Part shown: positions 12,286 through 21,913 of the stretch, in pieces
How the letters are laid out: each line of letters begins with the position of its first letter
How positions within the stretch are numbered: position 1 is the stretch's first letter
Origin: Salvia splendens
Lineage: Eukaryota; Streptophyta; Magnoliopsida; Lamiales; Lamiaceae
Reading direction: 5' to 3'
DNA: 64,000 bases
Assembly: GCF_004379255.2 (NCBI RefSeq)
Contig: NC_056041.1
Location: 5,022,001-5,086,000, forward strand
The notes under the pieces: model-generated
Seen by the model: the letters and a program-made list of their open reading frames with translations, nothing else
Databases searched by the model: none
What the model was told of the DNA's origin: nothing
Translations under genes and position numbers: made by a program

Positions 12286-12762
12286 CATCGAGATCTGCAA
12301 TCATAACGTATTCTACGTAATAATTTCAGTTCATGAATGTCTAATTCTCATGATTATATAACAAAGGGTTTTTCCCGATCAAAATACTGCATTTTTTAAT
12401 CAACATTAGAAAGGCTTAATTTACTTGGAATGTATTTAAAAATTGCATGATTGCTCCATGCCTTTTTTTTGTATGATTGCATTACATCCCAATCATTCAT
12501 CCACTTTCTTGAGTAGTCGTAGTAGTATATTTTTCATTTACTCTTTATGTTCATATGCTATCTCTCTCTATATAGGAATGGCCATGTGAATCATGTTTTC
12601 TTGTGTATATTCATGAATCTGCATCATCCTTTTGGTTAAGGTTGAGTGATAATTAGTTTGATATGAATTAAATCAGCACAATGAATCTTAGGTTTGTGAG
12701 GACAAATCTATGAGAGAAATGGAATCTCTAGAAAAAAAGATTTATGGACATGCATGCATGTC
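12284..12762. other. Intergenic AT-rich DNA
   Basis: No coding, RNA or repeat signal that I can support between the Mutator-like element and the Copia element. Confidence 0.5.
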
Positions 12763-12767
12763 AAAGC

Positions 12768-13005
12768 TCTTGAATGTTGTATTAGACATGGCTAAGAATT
12801 GGAGATAATAGAGAGAGTACCGAGAGAATGGATTTATGGTTTATTGCTTTTTTTTTAATTGTTCTTCCAATCACCCTTTATATAGGTGTTACAAATACCT
12901 CTATAAGGTATGATATCAATCTCCTCTAATTAGTATCAAATCTGTAATCAATGTGATTGATCCTAATCAATGTAATTGATCCCTATAATATTCTATTTTC
13001 TAACA
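12768..13005 (-). repeat. Copia 3' LTR (238 bp)
   Basis: Nearly identical to 18076-18313 over its whole length. The right end reads TTCTAACA and is followed by the purine-rich tract CTCCCCCTCAAG (reverse complement is the plus-strand primer). Confidence 0.92.
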
Positions 13006-13139
13006 CTCCCCCTCAAGTTGAGTGGTGGTGGGGTCTCCAAAACTCAACTTGAAAAGTGCACTTGTAAAACTTCTCGAGTTAACAGCCTTGGTTAGAATAT
13101 CAGCCAGTTGATCTCCAGATCGAACAAATGGTAGCTCTA

Positions 13140-14745
13140 CTGCTCCACTCTCAATGTTTTCCTTGATGAAGTGTCTGTCGACTTCGACATGTTTCGTCCT
13201 ATCGTGCTGTACTGGATTTTCGGATATGTTGATGGCTGCTTTGTTATCACAGACTCTTTTCTAAAGTGAGTCCAATCTCCTTCATTAGTCTTCTTAGCCA
13301 CAATATTTCCATTAGTCCACTTTTGATCCCTCTGAATTCTGCCTCGGCGCTGGATAATGCCACTACTTTTTGTTTTTTGCTTATCCAAGTGACTAGATTA
13401 CCTTCAACAAAGGTAAAATAACCTGTTGTCGATCTTCTGTCAACCGGGTTGCTTGCCCAATCAGCATCCGTGTATCCATGCACCCTCGGAGTTTATTCTT
13501 CTTGAACATTATTCCATGCCCGACTGTTCCCTTGAGGTACTTGACTATTCTCAATGCGGCTTCATAGTGATCCTTCTGTGGTCGATGCATGAACTGACTC
13601 ACAATTCCGACGGCGTAGGCAATATCAGGTCTAGTGTGGGATAGGTAAATGAGCTTCCCAACCAAACGTTGATATTGTCCTTGGTGTGCTAGCTCCGCCC
13701 CCTCGGAGATTTGCAGTCCATGATTAACTAAGATTGGTGTATCAGCAGGTTTGCAATCCAGAAGTCCTGTCTCAGCCAGGATGTCCAGGATGTATTTCTT
13801 CTGCCTCAGAAAAATCCCTCCTTCAGATCTTAGTACCTCTATTCCCAAGAAGTACTTAAGATTTCCCAAGTCCTTCATCTCGAATTCTTGGGACAGACTC
13901 CCCTTGAGTCTCTCGATCTCCTCTGCATCGTCTCCAGTTATGATCATGTCATCTACATAGATGATCAAGCACGTAATCCGGCCTTCCCGCTTCTTCAGGA
14001 ATAATGTATGATCCGAATGGCTTTGTTTGAACCCATACTTTGTCATAGCTTCAGTGAATCTTCCGAACCAAATTCTGGGGGACTGCTTAAGTCCATACAA
14101 AGTTTTCTTCAGCCGACATCCTTCTCCTTTCTTGTACCCCTCTGAGAATCCCGGTGGTGCTTCCATATATACTTCTCTCTTTAGTTCCCCATGGAGGAAA
14201 GCATTTGTGACGTCAAATTGATGTAGTGGCCAGTCTCTGTTTGCAGCAACGGATAATAGCACTCGGATTGTGTTCATCTTTGCTACTGGAGAGAATGTCT
14301 CATCATAGTCTACTCCATAGGTTTGTGTATACCCCTTTGCTACCAACCGCGCCTTGTACCTTTCTATAGAACCATTTGGTCGACGCTTGATAGTAAACAC
14401 CCATTTACACCCGACTGTCTTCTTCCCGTCTGGTATCATGCACTTTTCCCAAGTGTTGTTCCTTTCTAGTGCACCCATTTCCTTTAGCATTGCCTCTCTC
14501 CAATGTCTGTGTCTCCAAGCCTCTTCCACCGTGCAAGGAATCTCTTCTTCCTCATAAAGTGCTGCTTCAAATGCATGCGCCATTTCGGAGAGTTGCCCTT
14601 TAGCCATATTGGCTATTGAGTACTTAGCTTTCTTGCCTATGGCTTCAGGGCTGTATCTTTTTGGTGGAACTCCTCGGTTGGATCTTGGTGGTAATTTGTA
14701 TCCTCCAACTCCTTCATTCATCTGCTCTTCCAGTAGATCGCAGAT
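13140..14745 (-). pseudogene. Copia reverse transcriptase and RNase H region, frameshifted
   Basis: An open frame from 14745 to about 13480 encodes a complete Copia RT: KWVFTIKRRPNGSIERYKAR, LVAKGYTQTYGVDYDETFSP, FDVTNAFLHGEL and the catalytic YVDD box at 13941-13966. It continues into the RT-RNase H connection (HTRPDIAYAVGIVSQFMHRP). Near 13480 the frame shifts; RNase H continues in another frame (GYTDADWASNPVDRRSTTGY, LSSAEAEFRG) and shifts again near 13260 before residues normally reading NISENP-type sequence. Upstream it is cut from the integrase by the single TAA at 14746-14748. Enzymatic residues look intact, so decay is recent relative to the motif content. Confidence 0.9.
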
Positions 14746-15975
14746 TTATGGTTCAGTTTGGTTGTTAGGTTCAGGCTCAATATCTGTTTCAGGGTCAGTC
14801 TCACTGGATATAGGAACATTATCACCAATATTGTGGGTATTTCCAACTTCAGAAGGAATATCAGAAGTACTTACAGCGGATATCAGTAAAGGGTTCTCCT
14901 GGGCGATGACACTGATCGGTGTGGGCTGTATTTCAGAGGACTGTACTGCTTCGTTGATGACTTCCTTTGGTAGACCTGCTGCTGCCGAAGGATTTAACCG
15001 ACTATTTAATCGACTTAGTAGGTCACGGTCACTCTCCCCCTGACCGCTAAGGTGGTTAAAGAAATAGTCTGTTTCAAGGAAATCACAGTTCATGGTGGTG
15101 AACATGCGGCCGGATTTAGGATCAAAGCATCGGTATCCTTTCTGGGAAGCCCCATATCCCACGAAAACACATTTTACGGCACAAGGTGATAGTTTGGTGC
15201 GCTCATGTTTAGGTATATGGACAAAGACCGAGCATCCGAACACTCGAGGTTGAAGGGTCAAGGGTAAAGGGATTTGAGCTCGTGTAGAAAGGACTTCTAG
15301 CGGTGTTTGGAGATTTAGCGTGCTAGAGGGTAATCGGTTTGTGAGATAGACAGATGAGGCAATAGCTTCCGGCCAAAAATTTCTGGGGGTATTGGATTCA
15401 ATTAGCATAGCACGCGTCATTTCTAGAAGAGTACGATTCTTTCTCTCAGACACACCGTTTTGTTCCGGGGTGTATGGGCATGTGGTTTGATGGACTAGGC
15501 CTTTATCGTGACAAAAGGTCTTCATGTTCAAATTTACAAATTCTCCCCCATTGTCGGATCTAAGGATCTGTATGTTTTTTTGAAATTGGGTTTGTACTAG
15601 GGTGTGAAAGTGTTTAAAATGTTCAAAGACTTCATTTTTGTGTTTCATAAAGTAGATCCATGTCATGCGAGTGCAATCATCTATACAGAGAAGAAAATAC
15701 TTAAACCCTTGTCCCCCTACAACTGGAGATGGACCCCACACGTCGGAATGGACTAGTGAAAACAACGAGTCAACTCGGGTATTATTGGGTTTATAAGGAT
15801 GTCTATGATTTTTGGCCAACACACAAGTCTCACAATACATTTCTTGACTAAATTTAGGAAAGAGAGTTTTTAAATAACCCGAGGATGGATGTCCTAAACG
15901 ACGATGCCAGAGCCAAGCTTCTCTGTCTGATGATCCATGAGTTAGCAAAGCAATTGTGTGACATTGAAGGAACAT
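14746..15975 (-). pseudogene. Copia integrase region
   Basis: Encodes the zinc-binding HHCC head (LWHRRLGHPSSGYL ... YCETC), then the integrase core with the DDE acidic residues in HSDVWGPSP, ILRSDNGGEFV and TPEQNGVSERKN, followed by the C-terminal GYRCFDPKSGR block. The frame is open down to an in-frame TAA at 14746-14748; the same frame resumes immediately as RT. The upstream end overlaps the end of the gag-protease frame. Confidence 0.9.
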
Positions 15976-17650
15976 ATAAGCAGTTGGATAAAGTCAGAGC
16001 GGGTGAAATTCTGACAGTTCCTGCTCCTTCCACAGAAGTACATTCTCCACTGGCCGTTTGAATGTGAGTTTTCGGTGCCCTATGCATATTAGATATATCA
16101 TCAATATCATAAGTAATAGTGTCAGTGGCTCCGCAGTCAAAAATCCATTTGTCATTTTTATTTTCAGAGGAAACTGATAGGGCGTAAGACGTGGGCAAAT
16201 GTTCGAGGATTTGATATCTGTTTTCACAAGGTACAAGGGCTGTTTGGGAATATCTGGGAGGTTTAGGACTCGATTTGGCAATTTTTGACATTCTGGTCTC
16301 GATTTTGAGATTTCTGAGAGTCTGGGGTTCCTTTTGAAATTTTCCAGGATCATAAGGGGTGGTTTTATCAATATTTTGGGTATGGGGTTCACTTTCTAAT
16401 TTCTCAAAGTTATGAGGGTTTGAGGATAAATCCTCAAACTCCAAAATACCTTCACCCGTCGCCTCCATTTCGTCGATTCCCCTTGAGATTGTCGCGACTC
16501 CGATTTCCCCCACTGCCGGAGCTCCAGGCCTGCCGCCGCCTCGGTTTGACGCGGCTTCTGGGTTGCTCCCGACGGTGGCGGCTGATCCTCCTTCTCCGAT
16601 GGCTAGGGCTGCAGCGGCTTTGCCTTTGAATTGGGATTGATGTTGTCGAACCGCTTTCCGCTCCTCCCACCACTCCGGATAGCCACAGAGCTCGAAGCAT
16701 GTCTCCTTCGTGTGTCTCTTCTTCCCGCAGTGTGTGCATAGCAGCTTTGATCGGTTCTCCTCTCCTTTTTTGGGCCAATCGCTGCCGCCGCCACGTTGAA
16801 TTGGGAGGTTCCGGTTGGTGGAGGGATTTTGCCACAGAGTTCTTGCTGCGAGTCCTGCTCCGATTCCTTGCACTATTCCTGTGTCTCCTGGTTTTAGAAC
16901 AGAGGCGCGAGCATCCTCACTCCGGAGTATGGCATATGCTGCTTCTGTAGAGGGAAGTGGTTGAGTTCTCAAAATTTCTTTCTTTACTGCTTCGTGTGTA
17001 TCATCTAATGCAATTAGAAATTGATGTAATCTTTGTTCTTCTATGAATTGATTGAACAATTCGATGTCTTTAGGGCTCTCCATAGGGTTTGGCCGTTTAT
17101 GGTCAATTGATACCCATATGTCCTGTAACGACGCCCATACTTCCTCTAATGGTTCGCCCTTTTGTTGTTTCAGCAGTGTAGCCTTACGGTGGAGATCGTG
17201 GACTTGGATCGAGTCGTCGCCGCTGGCATAGGTGACCGCCAAACTGTTCCAAACTCCTTTCGCCGTTGGGTACTTGGAGACTCTGTTCACCAGTTTTGGT
17301 TCTAGATTCTGAACCAACCAGGTAGATACACAATCGTCCGCCTGTTGCCATTGTGTAAATTCCGGATCGGTTTTTGACGGTGGGGCTGGGACTCCAGTAA
17401 TGTGAGATATCATCCCCCGACCGTTGATAGCTCTTCGGATGAGTCCTACCCACAATGAGTAGTTCTCACCGTTTAATTTAGTGCCGACATCAAGAGGTTT
17501 TGTATCTGGTTTATAGCTGTTTTGGGCTGATTTGGTAGGTATTATCTGTGAGTTTTGGGATTGCGCCATACTGTAGCGCATGAATTCGGAGAACATTTGA
17601 GCGAATTGCTCAGATCCGGTTGGTTCGGGTATGTCGTCGTTTTCTGACAT
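15976..17650 (-). pseudogene. Copia gag and protease region, truncated at protease/integrase junction
   Basis: Starts at ATG 17648-17650. The gag domain carries LNGENYSLWVGLIRRAINGR, then a single CCHC zinc knuckle (CTHCGKKRHTKETC). The aspartic protease signature is WIFDCGATDTIT, with Cys in place of the usual Ser after the catalytic Asp. The frame runs to LYVPSMSHN and then directly meets the integrase frame shifted by one, so roughly 60 residues normally found between protease and the LWHRRLGHP block appear deleted. Confidence 0.88.
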
Positions 17651-17756
17651 GTTTGGTTGTTTTCGACAGAGATCTGCCGGGTTTTGGTTTTATGGTCGAG
17701 ATTGGACCGAGACAGTGATGAGACTACTCTGAGTCTCACCCCTGCTCTGATACCAC

Positions 17757-17898
17757 GATAGAAATCCATGGGTTCCATCCTAAAACCAATTGGTAATAGG
17801 AGGAGGGGCCCATGAGACTTATATACTAGTTTCAGTTTTCTCTTGACACCGATGTGGGACAGTTATATGTTATATATTTTTAGTTTCAATTGCCAACA
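17757..17898 (-). repeat. Second, unrelated LTR-like block with its own PBS inside the Copia leader
   Basis: In element sense the block begins TGTTGGCAATTGAAAC, carries a TATATAAG box and ends at GGATTTCTATCG. It is directly followed by GTGGTATCAGAGC (plus strand 17744-17756), a second initiator-Met PBS. On its other side (17899-17925) is a purine-rich run like a plus-strand primer (reverse of CCCTCCCTCAAACCC). It is unlike the outer 238-bp LTR. It looks like the 3' end, LTR and PBS of another element sitting upstream of gag. Confidence 0.65.
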
Positions 17899-18063
17899 CC
17901 CTCCCTCAAACCCTTCAAGGTGAACCTTGGAGGGGTTGGACTTTTTTCTAATCGATTGGACAATCGGTCCAATTTTTTTTGGATCGGTTGGGACCACTTG
18001 GCCCAAATTTTCAGCCCAGATATACTGCTGGGTCAGTTAAATATGACCCACAGTCGGCGACCC

Positions 18064-18075
18064 GCTCTGATACCA
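18064..18075 (-). other. Primer-binding site of the Copia element (initiator Met tRNA)
   Basis: The plus strand GCTCTGATACCA is the reverse complement of TGGTATCAGAGC, the standard plant Copia PBS. It directly abuts the 5' LTR. Confidence 0.92.
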
Positions 18076-18313
18076 TCTTGAATGTTGTATTAGACATGGC
18101 TAAGGATTGGAGATAATAGAGAGAGTACCGAGAGAATGGATTTATGGTTTATTGTCTTTTTTTTAATTGTTCTTCCAATCACCCTTTATATAGGTGTTAC
18201 AAATACCTCTATAAGGTATGATATCAATCTCCTCTAATTAGTATCAAATCTGTAATCAATGTGATTGATCCTAATCAATGTAATTGATCCCTATAATATT
18301 CTATTTTTTAACA
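18076..18313 (-). repeat. Copia 5' LTR (238 bp)
   Basis: Matches 12768-13005. It is bounded by the PBS on the left and the AAAGC target duplication on the right. Confidence 0.92.
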
Positions 18314-18318
18314 AAAGC

Positions 18319-21300
18319 AAAGAAGAAGGGAAAAAAAAGAGAAGAGAAGAGAACATGCATGTAGTACTAAAATTCCACATGAAAAAAAGAGTTATGGCAA
18401 TTGACAGGCCATTAATAAACAAAATCAATTTTCCAATTCACCAAATGAAAATTTAAAAAACTAGTGGTAAATTCACAGCCATTCAATAAAATTGGTAATT
18501 CGCCAATAAAGAAAATCATTTGACAAATGCAATTGTTTCAACACCTTATCGATTTTCCTCGAGAATGTGGTGTAGATTGGACATAAGAGGAATGTAGTAG
18601 CAATTATATAGCATTAATGATGGCAATTTGACAATATTATTCCCAGTATATTGTTATTCATGTTTTTTTATTTTAGGCTTATCAGAATATTGAGATATGT
18701 GCGTATAAATATTATTTATTGAATTTAAATTTGACTAAAGCGAATATATTAATTGTGAAAATTTTACTATATTTCATTTTTGCTTGCTCATGTTGGCTTA
18801 TTTCTAAAAGGCATGTTTTTAGTCATGGGCAATTGTATGTTGTATTTTAAAGAGTCATAAAATTTTATATAAAGTGATGATGTTGATGTTTGATTCTATT
18901 ATTATGATGTTTACTAAAATGTTTTCTAGGATTAAAGTGTAGTTGATTTTTACTATATTGATTTCAAGTACTTTAATCTATTTTTAAAATACATATTAAT
19001 TTATAATCTCTGTTTAGTGTTAGTATTATTCTATTAATTTGATTTGTTGATAATCTCAAGTTAGTGTGAAGAAATCACTTGAGTCAGTGCAACACATAAG
19101 GTTTGACACATAATAAGGAACATTATAAATTTTTCATTGTATATAATTTATGTCGGGGATGTATTTTAATTGGTTAAAAAACATTTTGCATATCTCCAAT
19201 AATATGCATTTGGCCGTTGGACATGCATCCTAAGTTGCGTAACTATAAGCAATTATATCAATTACCGTATGACATATACTCAGTAACCCCTACTATTAGT
19301 GTCATCTTCATGCTGATAAGCTTCATCCTTCTATATATATCCAATAATATGCATTTGGCCTTTTAATGTTTTTTTCAAACACATACTTCCTTCGTCAGTG
19401 AAATGTTATCCAATTTTGCCATTTTGGTCAGTCCGCGGAAAGTTGTTCACTTTGTTTTTTTTATTGGTGAATAGACCCCACTAATTTACACTAAATCTTT
19501 ACACTCACATTTTATTGTAAAACTAATGTATAAATGTGTGACCCTCATTCCATTGACTTTTTCAACTCATTTTTCTTCACTTTTCTTAAAACCTGTGTCA
19601 AGTCAAATTTGGACAATATTTCATAGACGGTTTGGTGTATAACTTAATTTGAATGTTAGTAATGTTTATTAAAAATATACAATATGCATATTAAATTATC
19701 AATAATTAGGGCTCCCTCCGTTCCCAAAGAGTATGAACTTTGAATATTTTAATTAATGAAAGAAAATGGGTAAAAGAAAGCAAGGCTGGCAATTTTTTTA
19801 TCCGAAACGAATCTGCACGAAGTTACTCGATACAAACACGTACGTTTAGGGTTTAGGACCTTATAGGGGTCGACCCAATAAGAACTCCAAGATTTCGGTC
19901 AAGTTAGGGTTGGGTTTCGGGTCAGGTGAAGGTCAGATTTCTTATGTCCCGTGCATAGCATTGGTAATACATGGTTCATTTACTTATTTTATTTTACTCC
20001 ACTTAAGTTTTTTTTTGTGTCCATCTCTATTTTTATATACTCCACTTTCATAAATTAAAGTTGTAGGCATCATTTGCCGAATATGAAATATTTCATTTAG
20101 AGTGAGTTGGGAGGAGTGTATTTTTCTTTTTGTTATTGTTATTAATATTATTAATTGTTTATAATATTATGAATACTTAATGTAATTAACACATATTTTT
20201 AATTATAAATCTCATTATATTCTTATCATCCTCTTTTTTAATCTATTTACTTTCAAATTTTTCTTCATTATTCGAAAATTATTTGTCTCATGCATAGCAT
20301 GTGTGTTGACACTAGTTAAAAATAAAATAGTAATGAAATCAACAAAACTTTTTTAAAAAGATGATTAATAGCAGTAGTTGTAATTTTTCTTTTACACACA
20401 TAGATGCTATAACTTCAAATTCCGAAGTAAAGAAAACCGTTTTACCAACTAAGATGTCGTTATTTATCAACAAAGTCAAATACACTTTGCCCTATTATAT
20501 GGCCATTAACTTTATAAGTAAAAAAGTAAGGAATATATGTGAATTATAGTATATGAGGTGTGGAAGAAAGTTTAAGTGGTAGCCAGAAAAAAGGCAGTGT
20601 CATAGGAGTTGTCCAAAGGCAAACAAACAAAACTTCAAATTCCTCCTAAAATCTAAAAAGTGGAGCCTGTTCCCCACGAACCACTCCTTCCCTAATCAAA
20701 AACCAAAAAAAAAAAATAATAATCCCTTTTGATAAAAAAAAATTTTAATTACTGCATTGGATCCTCTTCAATACTCTGTTACTATTCCAGACCTTTTACC
20801 CTAAAACATTTTCAAATTCTTGACATTTCTCAAGTGCATTACTGAAGAATTATTGTCCCTTACTGCAATGGGCCCTCTAGTTGATCAAGTGCAAAGCATT
20901 TCATGTTCAAAATGCATTTCTTTTAAAAAATTTAAGACCCAGTTCCAAGAGGTAAAGTCACCCATGTCTTAAACAAATTTTATATATATATAAAAAATGC
21001 AATCTTTATTGGGTGAAGCAAGAATAGCAATGTAGTGAGTTATTATTATTTGTGGCTATGCTTTCTGGTGATTAAATTCATGGCCAATTTATTACCACCT
21101 CTCAATTTTTTTACCAGATTTAGTGAATGGGGTCCTATGATTTAAATGTTCTTTGTATGTTCTCAAATGCTGTGGTCCTCTCTTTGCGTGTGACCACATA
21201 TGCTGAGATTATTATTTTTCATTTTGATTATATTTAGAGATTGATTGAGTGATCTTTACTATATACCCATGTCATGTGTTGCCTAATTTGGCCTATTACA

Positions 21301-21913
21301 CTTTTCTGAATTTCAAGACTTGCAAATACCGAAATTGATTAGTTAAAATATTTATTTAACCCTTTTTGATGGTCAAATGGCTTGAGAGTGACCAGTCAGA
21401 CTAATGGTGGATTTCTCTGTCATGAAAAAAATTAAAAGGAATTAAATAAATAAAATTGGGGATTTCTACAGCTTGATTAGGTAGGCATAACAAAGGCTTT
21501 GAAATTCACATGGATAGAGCTATATTTAATTAAGAGAGATGACTGCTCGTGTCAAAGTATGCTGATGCATTGTTCAGTCCAAGAAATTTAAAAAGATCAC
21601 ATAAAAAGTAGAGATTGGTATATGTTTTAGTGGGAGCAAACTCAGCCTACGAGAATCTTGGTTCTCTCACATAAAAGTTGTTTGAATCTTGTTTTCTTTC
21701 TCCTCCCCCATTATTACAAATCTTGCACCTCTCAAGATTCAATCTTTATTTCATTTTCCTGCCTTTCCCTGTTACTTTTTCTCATGAAAAGGCCTATGCT
21801 AGAAAATATACTCACCCCCTTTTTATCCTTTTCATCATATCCACCTCAGATTTCAAACTCCTTTGTAAAACTGTGGAGAGGGGTTTCTTCAATCTGCATT
21901 TCTTGCAGCTGAA
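18319..21913. other. Long AT-rich spacer and upstream region of the receptor kinase
   Basis: No coding sign. A 21-base direct repeat TCCAATAATATGCATTTGGC + C occurs near 19195 and 19340. A degraded Stowaway-like palindrome may span about 19385-19640 (CTTCCTTCGTCA at one end, ATTTCATAGACGG at the other). The last ~250 bases are T/C-rich as in a 5'UTR, and TTTCTTGCAG just before the kinase start could be a 5'UTR splice acceptor. Confidence 0.4.

Larger units (their letters stand above)
12768..18313 (-). mobile_element. Ty1/Copia LTR retrotransposon, decayed and composite
   Basis: The element is read on the minus strand. Both LTRs are 238 bp (12768-13005 and 18076-18313) and differ at only a few bases. 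A 5-bp duplication AAAGC flanks it (12763-12767, 18314-18318). The primer-binding site GCTCTGATACCA (reverse TGGTATCAGAGC, initiator Met tRNA) abuts the right LTR at 18064-18075. A purine-rich tract lies beside the left LTR (13006-13020). Order of domains in element sense is gag, protease, integrase, RT, RNase H, which is Copia. It cannot be autonomous: there is a deletion/frameshift after the protease, an in-frame TAA at 14746-14748 and frameshifts in RNase H. An additional LTR-like block and second PBS lie between the right LTR and gag. Confidence 0.9.
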
